DNA of 64,000 bases from Schlesneria sp. (GTDB lineage: Bacteria; Planctomycetota; Planctomycetia; Planctomycetales; Planctomycetaceae): positions 23,818 through 87,817 of the forward strand of contig JAQGHU010000111.1 in the NCBI GenBank assembly GCA_028291515.1, given 5' to 3'. Shown here in pieces: positions 45,770-55,740 of this stretch; position 1 is the first letter of the stretch; every line of letters begins with the position of its first letter. The notes under the pieces were generated by a model that saw only the letters and a program-made list of their open reading frames with translations, did no database searches and was not told the DNA's origin. The translations under genes and the position numbers were made by a program.

Positions 45770-47203
45770 CTATGCGAGCAGATCTTTGACCACTTCGCCA
45801 TGCACGTCCGTCAGCCGAAAATCTCGCCCTGCGTAACGATAAGTCAGCTTTTCGTGATCGAAACCGAGCAGATGCAGCATTGTCGCATGCAGATCGTGGA
45901 CCCCGACTTTCTTCTCGACCGCTTTAAACCCAAATTCGTCGGTGGCACCGTGAACATAGCCCCCTTTGACGCCGCCACCTGCCATCCAGCATGTGAAACC
46001 GTGATGGTTGTGGTCGCGACCGTTGATCTTGCCCGCGTTCGCACCGGGCGTCGGAAGCTCGACCACTGGCGTCCGACCAAATTCGCCTCCCCACAGCACC
46101 AGCGTTTCATCAAGCAGGCCGCGTTCTTTCAGGTCAGTCAGCAGCGCCCCGATCGCCTTATCACATTCACCCGCCAGACGACGATGATTCACTTCCAGGT
46201 CGTCGTGATTGTCCCACGGCTGTCCTTCCCCGTGCCAGAGCTGCACAAAGCGAACACCGCGTTCAATCAGTCGGCGTGCGATGAGGAGCTGTCGCGCCTG
46301 CACGCTGGTCCCGTACGCTTCCTGAACATGCTTGGGCTCGGCCTGGATATTAAAAGCGTCCGTCGCTTCCATCTGCATGCGGTAGGCAAGCTCAAATGAG
46401 TGAATGCGCGATTCCAGAGCTGACTCGTTGCCACGCTGTTCGGCGTGTCGGCGGTTTAATTCCTGTAACAGATTCAGTTGCCGACGTTGCTCGCGACTGC
46501 CGATCTGATCGTTCTTGATATTCTCAATCAGCTTCTCGATCTGCTGGTGCCGCGTATCGATATACGTCCCTTGATAGACGCCCGGCAAAAACGACGAACG
46601 CCAGTTTTGAGCCCCTGTGATTGGCAGCCCATTCGGACACATCGCGATGAAGCCTGGTAGGTTCTGGTTCTCAGTCCCCATGCCATAGGTCACCCAAGAA
46701 CCAAAACTGGGACGCGGCAATCGGCCGTCGCCGCAGTTCATCAGCATCAGCGACGGTTCGTGGTTCGGAACTTCGGCATGCATCGACCGGATGACACAAA
46801 TGTCATCGATATGCTGAGCCGTATGATGAAACAGCTCGCTGACTTCGATGCCACTCTGGCCATACTTTGAAAACTTAAACGGCGACGCCAGTGCCGCCCC
46901 GGTCTTGCGCTCGGTCGGCAGATTCGAAGTCGGCAGGCTCTGGCCATTGTATTTGGTCAGCGACGGCTTCGGATCGAACGTGTCGACGTGCGACGGCCCA
47001 CCGTTCAGAAAGATATGAATGACATGCTTCGCCTTCCCGCCATATTGAGCGGGCCGTGGCGTCATTGGCGAGATCGATCCGGGTGCCGCTTCAGCCCCCT
47101 GCCCCAGTAGACTCGCCAACCCCAGGCTACCGAGCCCGGTTCCGGCCCTGTTCAAGAACTCACGTCGTGTCGCTGGAAGTGTGAGATATTGGTGAAGGTT
47201 CAT
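45770..47203 (-). CDS. DUF1501 protein, twin-arginine exported
   Basis: 477 residues. The twin-arginine-like signal TRREFLNRAG precedes a small-residue-rich segment (GLGSLGLASLLGQGA), so export by Tat is likely. DUF1501 features: HIFLNGGPSHVDTFDPK, GEFGRTPVVE, and DHNHHGFTCWMAGGGVKGGY, with metal-binding-like residues as in the alkaline phosphatase/sulfatase superfamily. It follows the cytochrome-type DUF1549/DUF1553 gene by 91 bases in the same direction, the classic planctomycete pair. Confidence 0.93.
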   Translation of the reverse strand: MNLHQYLTLPATRREFLNRAGTGLGSLGLASLLGQGAEAAPGSISPMTPRPAQYGGKAKHVIHIFLNGGPSHVDTFDPKPSLTKYNGQSLPTSNLPTERKTGAALASPFKFSKYGQSGIEVSELFHHTAQHIDDICVIRSMHAEVPNHEPSLMLMNCGDGRLPRPSFGSWVTYGMGTENQNLPGFIAMCPNGLPITGAQNWRSSFLPGVYQGTYIDTRHQQIEKLIENIKNDQIGSREQRRQLNLLQELNRRHAEQRGNESALESRIHSFELAYRMQMEATDAFNIQAEPKHVQEAYGTSVQARQLLIARRLIERGVRFVQLWHGEGQPWDNHDDLEVNHRRLAGECDKAIGALLTDLKERGLLDETLVLWGGEFGRTPVVELPTPGANAGKINGRDHNHHGFTCWMAGGGVKGGYVHGATDEFGFKAVEKKVGVHDLHATMLHLLGFDHEKLTYRYAGRDFRLTDVHGEVVKDLLA

Positions 47204-47294
47204 CGTCGTCTCTACTTTCTCGGCGCGTTTTCGAGTCTTTTCTGGCAGGAGATATTCCTGCCAATTGATTCGACTTCAGCCTACGACAGGTCAA

Positions 47295-50075
47295 TCAATC
47301 CGCAAACCAGAACTCATTCGTCAGCAGCAGCGTTTGAGCCAATCGATCCCAGGGCGACTGCTTCTCGGTCGGCGTCGTCTGCGCTTCGGCCACGAATCGC
47401 AGCGCCAATTCTCGCTCTTCCGATGACGGCTCACGAGACAAAACGCGGCGATACATCTGCGATAGCCGCACGCCATCGTCACTCGCACCGACCTGACTTT
47501 CCGCCGCAACCCGTCGTGCCTGCTCGATGACAAATGGCGAATTCAACGCGAACAGTGCCTGCTGAGGCACCGTCGTGTTCGGGCGCTCTGGAGCACTGGA
47601 GTCGACATCGGCGAAATCAAACGCCCGGAAAACACCTGGCAGATCGTTCCGATTCACAAATGCATAAATCGTGCGACGCGAATTGTTCGGGCTCATGACA
47701 TCTTCAAAGGGCCGACCGCCAACCGACTGGTCCAGTCGCCCGGCCACCGCCAGCATCGAATCCCGCATCTCTTCAAAGTCAACCCGCAACCGCGGCATCC
47801 GCCACAACAAGCGATTTTCTGGATCGATACCGCGTGCCGTCTCGTTCTCCGCCGACGACTGGCGATACACGTCCGAAGTCAAAATCAACCGCTGCATCTG
47901 CTTCAGGCTCCAACCACCATCCATCAACTTCAGCGACAGCCAGTCAAGCAATACCGGATTCGTGGGAGGCATCCCGCGCGTCCCAAAGTCGCTGGGGGTT
48001 CCTACCAATCCCGTTCCAAAGTGATGCTGCCAAATCCGGTTGACGATGACGCGTGACGTGAGTGGATTCTTGGCGTCGACGATCGCCTGAGCCAATTCCA
48101 AACGGCCGCTCCCTTTGGTGAACGGCTTGCGTTCCGGCCCCGCCACGACTTGCAGGAATTGTCGCGGGACTTGCTTGCCGTGTCGACCGGGGTTGCCGCG
48201 GATGAACACCGGCGAATTCTGGAGCTGACCGTCTCGCATCACCATAGCTCGCGGAGGAGCCCCCGGCGATGTCACCTTGAGGTTGTCGACCTTGCGTTTC
48301 AGTTGCGTCACTTTGTCACGAACGTCACGACCGACAAGACCTCGGCTCTCGTCCATCTTCACAATGCAGGGAGATCCCTCGCCGTACAGGACGACTCGCA
48401 ATTCCTCGGCGGATTCGTCAGGCAACGACTTGGCATCTGCGGATTCCTTGCGCAACGTCTGCCACTTCGATTGGACATCATTGAACACTCCACCGTAGAC
48501 CTTGGCCAAATCCGGCAATGTCTGCGGTGGCGCATTGATGATCGCCTGGCGAACCAGCGCATTCACCTTTCCAGCATCCTCGGCTCCGTCGGGTGACTTC
48601 CAACGTTCGACCACTTGAGCAACCTGCCCCGGAAATTCGTCGACGCCGTGCTTGGAAAGCTGCTGCCAGGGACCGAAGATCCGATTTTCGGGCTTGGCTT
48701 TCTCCTCGAGATAGCGCTTCCAGCGTTCGACCATTTGCTTCCGCGGCTCGTTCTTCTCACTGAAGACGGCGGGAACTTTCTGCCAATTCTGATTGTCACG
48801 AGCGACGACGATCAGGCAATCGCCCGCTCGTAACCGCAGTTCGTCCATCACTTTGCCCAGCGCTTCATTTTCATAGTCGGCAACAGCACGCTCGCGGTTG
48901 GCAAGTTCCTTTTCGAACTCAGCAAATGCTGAAGCTTCTTTGGGGGTGCCAATGATCGGCAGGTCTTCCGGCTCCATCGACGATGCGAACACGCCGTATA
49001 GCGAGTAATAGTCGTCCGTCGGCACCGGATCGAACTTGTGGTCATGGCATCGCGCACAACCGACCGTCAGTCCCAGTAAACCACGAGAGACAACATCGAT
49101 CCGATCGTCGATGATGTCCTGAGTGTTGTTCAAGTAGCGCCGCCCCACGGTCAAAAAGCCCAACGCCGCCAGACGAGGATCATTGCCAGCCGATTCGACA
49201 ACGGCATCGGCCGCCAATTGCTCGATCACAAACTGATCGAACGGCTTATCCGCATTGAACGCATCGACTACGTAGTCACGATAGGTGTACGAATACGGAT
49301 ACCGAGGTTCCGCAGTGAAGACGTAGCCCTTGCTGTCCGCATAACGGGCCACATCCAGCCAGTGCCGAGCCCAACGCTGCCCATAGAGCGGCGACGCAAG
49401 CAACCGGTCAACCAGTCGCTCGGTCGCATCCGGCGCGGCGTCCGCTTCGAATTCCTGCACCTCGTCAATCGTCGGCGGGATTCCCCACAGGTCGAGTGTG
49501 ACTCGTCGAATGAGTGTGTAACGATCCGCCGCCGGCGACAGATGCAACCCTTTCACCTGCAAAGCGGCCGCGACGAGCGAATCAATCGGTGATCGCTCGC
49601 CGACATTCCCCCCCGGAATTACAGGAGCCTTGATGGGCTGGAATGCCCAGTGTGATTTAGCGGCATCAGCAGACGAATTCGCACCGGGCGCGTCGTCCGG
49701 CCATGGCGAGCCAAGTTCGATCCACTTTCGCAAAATGGCGATCTGATCGTCGGGCAGCTTTGCTTTGGGGGGCATCTGCGTGTCATTGGGTGAATGACTG
49801 AGGACTTGAATCAACCGGCTGCCATCAACGTTCCCGTCAACCACCACCGGTCCCGAATCGGTTCCTTTGCGAAGCCCGCCGCGATTGTCCAATCGCAGTC
49901 CCGCCTCTTGCTTCTTCGCCCCATGGCATTCCTGGCAGTGCTGGACTAACAGCGGTCGAACCTGCTTTTCAAAGAATTCCACCTTTTCGGCGGGTAACGC
50001 TTCCGCAGCGACGACCGGCCGCAAGGAGAGGACAACGAGCGAGCAACAAACGAGATATCGAAATGTCGAGGACAT
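47295..50075 (-). CDS. Cytochrome-type DUF1549/DUF1553 protein (PSD1 family)
   Basis: 926 residues from the ATG at 50075, which has AGAAGG upstream; a longer frame to 50189 adds unstructured residues. A signal peptide (about 1-24) precedes a cytochrome c-like domain with CQECHG (C47, C50, H51). Then DUF1549 (CARCHDHKFDPVPTDDYYSLYG) and DUF1553 with the usual C-terminal LLTNEFWF. Between them is a long helical insert (about 410-560). This is the partner of the following DUF1501 gene; the pair is thought to be a periplasmic or surface complex in polysaccharide or other organic matter use. Confidence 0.93.
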   Translation of the reverse strand: MSSTFRYLVCCSLVVLSLRPVVAAEALPAEKVEFFEKQVRPLLVQHCQECHGAKKQEAGLRLDNRGGLRKGTDSGPVVVDGNVDGSRLIQVLSHSPNDTQMPPKAKLPDDQIAILRKWIELGSPWPDDAPGANSSADAAKSHWAFQPIKAPVIPGGNVGERSPIDSLVAAALQVKGLHLSPAADRYTLIRRVTLDLWGIPPTIDEVQEFEADAAPDATERLVDRLLASPLYGQRWARHWLDVARYADSKGYVFTAEPRYPYSYTYRDYVVDAFNADKPFDQFVIEQLAADAVVESAGNDPRLAALGFLTVGRRYLNNTQDIIDDRIDVVSRGLLGLTVGCARCHDHKFDPVPTDDYYSLYGVFASSMEPEDLPIIGTPKEASAFAEFEKELANRERAVADYENEALGKVMDELRLRAGDCLIVVARDNQNWQKVPAVFSEKNEPRKQMVERWKRYLEEKAKPENRIFGPWQQLSKHGVDEFPGQVAQVVERWKSPDGAEDAGKVNALVRQAIINAPPQTLPDLAKVYGGVFNDVQSKWQTLRKESADAKSLPDESAEELRVVLYGEGSPCIVKMDESRGLVGRDVRDKVTQLKRKVDNLKVTSPGAPPRAMVMRDGQLQNSPVFIRGNPGRHGKQVPRQFLQVVAGPERKPFTKGSGRLELAQAIVDAKNPLTSRVIVNRIWQHHFGTGLVGTPSDFGTRGMPPTNPVLLDWLSLKLMDGGWSLKQMQRLILTSDVYRQSSAENETARGIDPENRLLWRMPRLRVDFEEMRDSMLAVAGRLDQSVGGRPFEDVMSPNNSRRTIYAFVNRNDLPGVFRAFDFADVDSSAPERPNTTVPQQALFALNSPFVIEQARRVAAESQVGASDDGVRLSQMYRRVLSREPSSEERELALRFVAEAQTTPTEKQSPWDRLAQTLLLTNEFWFAD

Positions 50076-50454
50076 CCTGCGACCTTCTGCGGGGAGCGTA
50101 TTAGAGGGCGGACCAACTGGTGGGAATGCTGGCGGGCGTGGCACAATTAATTGTTGCATCCCGATCTCTCGGAAGCAATTGCGTTGCATCGTTCGGACCG
50201 CGGTTTCGACGAATTCGTGATCGCGCAGTTTCTATCGTCCGTTGGTCGAATGTCACGGAAATCGAACTCCGACGGATCCTCTCAAATGGCTAGCTTGCGA
50301 TTCGATTGACCTGAACTCGGCAGAAAAATTCATAATTCTTGGCGTTGACTGCACTAGCGATAAGTATGAAGATTTAATGAACAACCGATAAATAATTTGG
50401 CTGTGTGCAGATTCCGTGGAGAGATTGCCTTGCTCTGACGCTGGAGGATGACAG
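50076..50454. other. Divergent intergenic region (379 bp)
   Basis: It lies between the leftward cytochrome-type gene and the rightward small membrane protein. The right part is AT-rich and has a TTGACT box at 50345-50350; a matching -10 box at the right distance is weak, so no promoter is called. No gene or RNA. Confidence 0.4.
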
Positions 50455-50652
50455 ATGTCTATTGATAACTGGAAGTTATGGGTCGTACCGTTCGCCGCCT
50501 GGCTAGTCGTGATGGCGTGGTACACCGGTTACCAGTCCGGCTACGAGGAAGGACATCAAACGGCGTGGCAGATGTCACGACCCACATTCTTAATGCAAGA
50601 TGGAGAACTCGTCGTCAGCTACGACAACTCCGGCAATCCGACAAACAAATAA
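50455..50652 (+). CDS. Small membrane protein, 65 aa
   Basis: 65 residues. One hydrophobic segment (LWVVPFAAWLVVMAWYTGY, about 8-26) is followed by a charged, Gly/Gln-rich part (GYQSGYEEGHQ) and a short polar tail. The open frame has an ATG at 50455 and its own terminator just after the stop, which argues for a real gene. Unknown function. Confidence 0.65.
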   Translation: MSIDNWKLWVVPFAAWLVVMAWYTGYQSGYEEGHQTAWQMSRPTFLMQDGELVVSYDNSGNPTNK

Positions 50653-50681
50653 ATCCCGCCAGCAACCCGGCGGGATTTTTC
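50651..50681. terminator. Bidirectional intrinsic terminator
   Basis: Stem AAATCCCGCC (50651-50660) and GGCGGGATTT (50669-50678), with an eight-base loop and TTTTT on the right side, A-rich on the left. It lies between the convergent small membrane protein gene and the propeller gene and can serve both. Confidence 0.85.
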
Positions 50682-50690
50682 ATTTGAGGA

Positions 50691-51545
50691 CTACTTCCCG
50701 AGCGGTTCCAGCTTGCCATCCGCCGTGCGCCGCAGGATCGCCTTCACGTGTGGATCGGCGATCAAGAGATCATCACCAAGCATCGCCACTCCCACAGGAT
50801 TTTTCAGCGGGTCGCCCTTCACGAACTCAGTCGGGACTCCACCGGTGGGTTCGACCTTCCAGATCGTCTTGGCATAACCATCGGCGATATACATCTCGCC
50901 CGCGGCACCGAGCACCACATGGTGCGAAAAGTTGAACGGTCGCCCCTCGACCAGAACTTTGCGTTCTTTTCCATCGGCCGAGATCTGGATCACCGCGTCC
51001 TTGCCGTGACACACCGCAATCAGGCGGCCTTCGGCATCCATCGTCAATCCGCGGACAGCCGCCAGTTCGGTGATGATTTCAGGCTCACCCCCGCCCGACG
51101 GTACCTTCACGATTCGCTGAATTTCGATATCGGACGCATAGATCGCTCCGTCCTTGGCGACGGTAATCGCCATCGGGATCCCCACATTCCCCTTTGTCAG
51201 CGGCTGTGGCTGGCCGGCATCGTCAAACCGATAGATTTCGCGCGTCGCCGAATCACCCGCCAGCAACTTTCCGTCTTGATCGATCGCCAGACAACGCACC
51301 GCATTCAACGGCGTTCGAAACTTCTTCGACCCCTGAAAAAAGATCGACCATTTGCCGTCGGCAAACTTCCAGATCCCGGGGAGATCCCGATCAGCAACGT
51401 AGACCGCCGAATCTTTGCCAACCGCGACTGCCAGCGGGTATTTCATCGTCTCTTCTGCGAACGCTTCGCAGGTCGCACACATGGCGAAAGTGAAGGCACA
51501 AACCAACCAAATCCGGGGTCTGACGGCGGACGACAATTGATTCAT
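50691..51545 (-). CDS. NHL/SMP-30-like beta-propeller, secreted
   Basis: 284 residues with a signal peptide (about 1-30, IWLVCAFTFAMCATCEAFA). Repeats of about 40 residues with the pattern P.A.AV..DGA.Y.AD....I.K correspond to NHL or SMP-30-like propeller blades (for example IPMAITVAKDGAIYASD and LTMDAEGRLIAV). Probable ligand-binding or lactonase-like propeller in the periplasm; no clear metal site. Follows the PQQ-type sugar dehydrogenase gene by 212 bases in the same direction. Confidence 0.78.
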   Translation of the reverse strand: MNQLSSAVRPRIWLVCAFTFAMCATCEAFAEETMKYPLAVAVGKDSAVYVADRDLPGIWKFADGKWSIFFQGSKKFRTPLNAVRCLAIDQDGKLLAGDSATREIYRFDDAGQPQPLTKGNVGIPMAITVAKDGAIYASDIEIQRIVKVPSGGGEPEIITELAAVRGLTMDAEGRLIAVCHGKDAVIQISADGKERKVLVEGRPFNFSHHVVLGAAGEMYIADGYAKTIWKVEPTGGVPTEFVKGDPLKNPVGVAMLGDDLLIADPHVKAILRRTADGKLEPLGK

Positions 51546-51665
51546 TGGAATGAGAATCCCGAGAACTTGGCGATGTGAAATGAATTGAAGATGACGGCTT
51601 CAATTCTAGCGTACGCGGCCAGACTTGTCCCGCAATCGAGTCGCTGGACATATCGCCGCGTTCCT

Positions 51666-51718
51666 GATTGTGATTGGCTGGGCCATCGTCATTCTTCGAG
51701 CCTTCACCAATCACAATC
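51666..51718. repeat. Inverted repeat between two leftward genes
   Basis: Perfect 12-bp arms GATTGTGATTGG (51666-51677) and CCAATCACAATC (51707-51718), with a 29-base loop. It lies downstream of the sugar dehydrogenase gene and before the propeller gene; it could be a terminator-like or regulatory structure. No T-run follows. Confidence 0.5.
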
Positions 51719-51757
51719 GCAGAAAGTAGCGTATCGCCTGCTGATCACCGCGTCCCA

Positions 51758-54490
51758 TCACCGCTGGAAATTGATCGAATCCACATTCATCAACCCGCCC
51801 GCCTTATTCGGGTGTACGAACACGAAGTAGACATCATGCCGACCCTTCGTTTCTGGCAGGTCGACGGATTTTTCGTAGAACTTTTCCCACGCGCCATTCA
51901 CTTCGACCGGGATCGTGACCAGCAGTTCGCCGTCCGGACTGTCGAGTCGAACTTCGATCGAGCCGCCAGAACCAGCCGACGCAATCTTCAGCGTTAAGTG
52001 CTTGATCGGGTCCAGTGCGATACCGCTGAATCGCAGGTAGTGACCGTGATTGATCGCGCCGACAAACTTCCCTCCCCCAGCCGAACCGGACCCGAGAATC
52101 GAAGGTCCCTTCACTTCGTCTGCCAACTCCGCTTCGACCAACCGCGGCCTGAGATAGACAGTCGCTGTGGAACTCAGTGGAGGAACGGCCCCGGCCCCGC
52201 GATCGATATAGCTCGCTTCCAGCTTGTAGTGGCCAGGCTTGCCCCCCTCCTCTTTGGACACGGGGATGTCACCAACAAAACCAGAGAAGACGCGAACCAG
52301 GCCGGCCGGCTCCAGGCTATAGATCCAGCTCACCATCTGTTTGACTTCATCCGGCGTGTGCTGGGCATGCGGAATCATTGGAATCTTGCCCCAAGCTCCG
52401 GTCGAACCCTTCAGCACTCGCTCAATCGAAGCATTCAACGCTCCCTCTTTGCCGCGGTATTTGGTCGCAATCTCCAGCAGCATCGGCCCGACTCGCTTCT
52501 GATCGACAGCGTGACAATTGAAACAGTCGCTGCGTTTCATCAACCGCATCCCAGCGGGCCCCTCATCACCGCCGGACCCACCGCTCACCGGAATCGGCTC
52601 CTTCGAAAAGACGGCATTGATCGAGACGCGGCCTGGCGAATCGGCGTCGATCAACTTCACACCGTTTTCATCGACTTCAACATCATCGTTCGATCCGTCT
52701 TCGCCATCCTTCACGTACAGTTGATACTGAATCGGTTGATCGGGATCGAAGAAGTCGCCCAACTGCGGACGGACGAAACGCACAACGGGACGCTCATTGC
52801 CCACCAGAACGGGAACCGAGCCGGAACTGGTCGCTCCGTGAGCATCCGTCACGATCAACTCCGCGTTGTAAACACCTGGTTCATCAATCGTGATCGTTGA
52901 ATTGGCCTCACGAGAAACCACCTTCACCTCGGGAGCAGCAACAGGCCCCCCTTCGCTTGGCTTTGCTTCAGCGGCGCGAGTCACTCGCCATTCGTATTTC
53001 AGTTCGTCGCCGGTATCCTTGTCGAACGACCCTTTGCTCGACAGAGACACCGCCAAGGGATGTTTGCCGATGTTGTTCTCGGCCGAAGCCACCGCGATCG
53101 GTGCTCGATTGCCACGAACATAGTCGATGCGAACCAATCGCGCGTTCTGGTTCACGCCCCACGTGTCACCGTACTCGATCAGATACATCGCTCCGTCTGG
53201 TCCAAATTCCATATCAATCGGACGGACAAACTGCTGTGTCGGCATGAACGGTTCGATCTTCTTCACGTTGTGCTCGGCGTCCAGATGCACAACTTTAATC
53301 CAGTGCCGCGACCATTCGTAAATGAAGAGCGAGCGATCAAACACCGCGGGAAACTTCACACTCGAGGCCGACGCATCCGAGTAATGATAGACCGGCCCCG
53401 CGCAAGCCGTTCGGCCTCCGCTCCCAAGTTCGGGGAACTCCGCCGACGGTCCGCCCGGATAATAGAGGAACGCAGGCTGAGCCGGGGGCAACAGTTTCTC
53501 GCCCGTATTGTTCGGTGATTCATTCACCGGAGCACTGGCGTCGAACTTCTCACCGATGGCTCCCGTCGCAAAATCAACATCGTGATAGGCATAGTTATTC
53601 CCGACGAAGTAAGGCCAGCCGAAATTGCCCGCGCGACGAGCCTGATTGATTTCGTCATACCCGCGCGGTCCACGAGGCCCGTCGCCTCCCGCATCGGGTC
53701 CCACATCGCCCCAATAGACGAAACCCGTTTCCGAATCGACGTTCATGCGCCAGGGGTTACGACACCCCATCACATAGATCTCAGGCCGTCCCTTCGAACC
53801 ATCGCGAGGAAACAGGTTTCCCTCGGGGATCTCATACGTCCCTTCCAGTGTCGGCTTGATCCGCAGCACTTTGCCGTTGTAGCTGTTCGTGTTCGCTGCC
53901 GACTTCTGAGCATCCCACGGAGCCTTATCGGCTCGTTCATCGATCGGCGCATACCCCTGTGAATCGCCATGCGGATGAGTGTTGTCGCCTGTCGCGATGA
54001 ACAATTCGCCACGAGGACCGAAGTGCATCGACCCCGCATGATGGCAGCACTCTTTGCGCTGCTCTTCGTACTTCAACAGCACTTTCTCCGATGCCATGTC
54101 GAGCTTGCCATCGACCAGCGTAAACCGGCTGATGTGCTGGCCGGTGAAATTCGGCGGCGAGTACTGCAGATAGATCCACGAATTCTCGCTGAACTTCGGA
54201 TCGAGCGCCAGTCCAATCAACCCGTTCTCTTGATCAGTCGTGATTTTCACATCACCGACGTCAGAAACTTCGCGCGTCTTCGGATGGATCGACTTGATCT
54301 TGCCACCAATCTCGATCAGGAAGATCGTCCCATCATCTGCGACTGCCAGTTCCATCGGCTGCTTCAGCCCGGTCACCAGCGGCGTCACTTCAAACCGACT
54401 CGGATCGACAACTTCGGGTTCAGCCGCATTGACAAAGACCAGCGGCAACAGCGCAACCGACAATCCGAGCGCAACAAACAGGCGGGGCAT
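51758..54490 (-). CDS. PQQ-type sugar dehydrogenase with PKD, cytochrome c and CBM-like domains
   Basis: 910 residues from the ATG at 54490 with GAGGA upstream; the frame to 54571 adds a less likely N-terminus. Signal peptide about 1-24. A soluble glucose dehydrogenase-type propeller (about 30-430) includes ENGLIGLALDPKF and CRNPWRMNVDSETGFVYWGDVG. Next come a PKD-like domain (about 450-550), a cytochrome c domain with CFNCH (near 655) and Met/His ligands after it, and a C-terminal carbohydrate-binding-like sandwich (about 760-910). Multi-domain exported oxidoreductase for sugars; the cytochrome may accept electrons internally. Confidence 0.85.
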   Translation of the reverse strand: MPRLFVALGLSVALLPLVFVNAAEPEVVDPSRFEVTPLVTGLKQPMELAVADDGTIFLIEIGGKIKSIHPKTREVSDVGDVKITTDQENGLIGLALDPKFSENSWIYLQYSPPNFTGQHISRFTLVDGKLDMASEKVLLKYEEQRKECCHHAGSMHFGPRGELFIATGDNTHPHGDSQGYAPIDERADKAPWDAQKSAANTNSYNGKVLRIKPTLEGTYEIPEGNLFPRDGSKGRPEIYVMGCRNPWRMNVDSETGFVYWGDVGPDAGGDGPRGPRGYDEINQARRAGNFGWPYFVGNNYAYHDVDFATGAIGEKFDASAPVNESPNNTGEKLLPPAQPAFLYYPGGPSAEFPELGSGGRTACAGPVYHYSDASASSVKFPAVFDRSLFIYEWSRHWIKVVHLDAEHNVKKIEPFMPTQQFVRPIDMEFGPDGAMYLIEYGDTWGVNQNARLVRIDYVRGNRAPIAVASAENNIGKHPLAVSLSSKGSFDKDTGDELKYEWRVTRAAEAKPSEGGPVAAPEVKVVSREANSTITIDEPGVYNAELIVTDAHGATSSGSVPVLVGNERPVVRFVRPQLGDFFDPDQPIQYQLYVKDGEDGSNDDVEVDENGVKLIDADSPGRVSINAVFSKEPIPVSGGSGGDEGPAGMRLMKRSDCFNCHAVDQKRVGPMLLEIATKYRGKEGALNASIERVLKGSTGAWGKIPMIPHAQHTPDEVKQMVSWIYSLEPAGLVRVFSGFVGDIPVSKEEGGKPGHYKLEASYIDRGAGAVPPLSSTATVYLRPRLVEAELADEVKGPSILGSGSAGGGKFVGAINHGHYLRFSGIALDPIKHLTLKIASAGSGGSIEVRLDSPDGELLVTIPVEVNGAWEKFYEKSVDLPETKGRHDVYFVFVHPNKAGGLMNVDSINFQR

Positions 54491-54833
54491 AACAATCCTC
54501 GGCGGGAATCTCGTGGTGGGTAGGCAAGGCAGTCGGCAGGTGCCATTTGGCACGAACGAAATTGTAACCAATCTCGGCGCCGCGCTAAATGTTTCCTGCC
54601 AGAAGTTTCAGTTTGCATATGACGGGCCACCGAATCCAGGTGAACAGTCGCATGACTGTGTCCGCATTTTTTGCTTCACCTATCGACAAGTCATCGAAAT
54701 TGTCGTTGTCTCGCGAAAGAACCGTGGCATTAAATATTCAGGTCGGTTAACACTTCTAGACGTATTGCTAAGACAGTACGCATCAGTTCGGCCAACCTTT
54801 GCCACCAATTGACTCAGAATCGACGTTCCGCTC
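54491..54833. other. Divergent intergenic region (343 bp)
   Basis: It lies between the sugar dehydrogenase gene and the 293-residue unknown gene. AT-rich stretches are present near 54730-54760. A frame on the plus strand ends here at 54812 but has no credible start or composition. No RNA or clear promoter. Confidence 0.4.
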
Positions 54834-55715
54834 ATGGATGTGAATCGATGCCTTCCGAAAATTGCCGAGAAGCTGACCAGGAAGGCAAGAGCGAACCGGC
54901 TATCGTCTGCAGATCTGCAGACCGAGTGCCCATGGCTCTGCCGACAAATTTCCGCTGACGCCGCCAGTCGCGGTCTCTTTGATCTGTGGAGTCTGAGCAG
55001 CAATTTCGATGAACTGGCGAACGTTGCCATTGTGGAACCGGCAGTCCTGGCAGCGATCGGCGAGATTGCAGGAATGCCGCTGGATGGCTCAATCGTTCAT
55101 GCCGGACTGCAGCACACGTACGGCTACCTGCTCAGCACGATCGAAACGCCGTACGGTTACAAACGAGACCGCTGGGTCAGCCCCTTTCTTGAACAGGCAT
55201 TCGGTCTGCCTCCCGATGCCTTGGGGCCGAACCCCACAGAAGGGACTTTGCTGGCCAACGCCACCATGATCGCTGGCCTCGCGGCGTTTCGCGGCGATGA
55301 CGTTGCGACCAAGCGACTTCGCCGAGTAGCCCCTGCTGCCTCGAAACCCGTTCGCAAGCTCGATTTCACGCAGTTCGAGCAAACGCGGATCATTGAGTCG
55401 CTCTCTCTGCGCGATTTGGCAGGACGATTCCGATCCGTGCGGATCCGCACGGATCTGGTTCCGTTTGCCTGCCCCGTCGAGGGGACCGAAGACACGACTC
55501 TGTTGATCTATTCCGTGGCCGACAGCAGGCAGTCGGGAGCCCAATTAGTCACGCTGTTCCCGGTTGGATTGCCAATGGTCGCAGATTTGACGCATCGCGA
55601 CCGCTTCGGCGCCAACGTCGAAATCCGCACTCGGTTCAACGCGTTTGTTCCTGGTGTGTCCGGTCAGACCCTGACCGGCCGACGAGTTTTGTCGCACATT
55701 CCTCGTTCTTCTTGA
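54834..55715 (+). CDS. Hypothetical protein, 293 aa
   Basis: 293 residues without signal peptide or membrane helix. Helix-rich N-terminal half (SADLQTECPWLCRQI, then EPAVLAAIGEIAG), followed by a segment with GYKRDRWVSPFLEQAFGLPP and a C-terminal half of beta type ending GRRVLSHIP. No motif recognised. Codon use fits the genome. It converges on the PycTM-like gene with 25 bases between the stops. Confidence 0.6.
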   Translation: MDVNRCLPKIAEKLTRKARANRLSSADLQTECPWLCRQISADAASRGLFDLWSLSSNFDELANVAIVEPAVLAAIGEIAGMPLDGSIVHAGLQHTYGYLLSTIETPYGYKRDRWVSPFLEQAFGLPPDALGPNPTEGTLLANATMIAGLAAFRGDDVATKRLRRVAPAASKPVRKLDFTQFEQTRIIESLSLRDLAGRFRSVRIRTDLVPFACPVEGTEDTTLLIYSVADSRQSGAQLVTLFPVGLPMVADLTHRDRFGANVEIRTRFNAFVPGVSGQTLTGRRVLSHIPRSS

Positions 55716-55740
55716 GTTTCGCGAATCCCAGTGCATGCAC

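Noticed and set aside
54240..54812. Plus-strand frame reaching into the 54491-54833 spacer
   Set aside because: Most of it is antisense to the sugar dehydrogenase gene and its end has no recognisable sequence.
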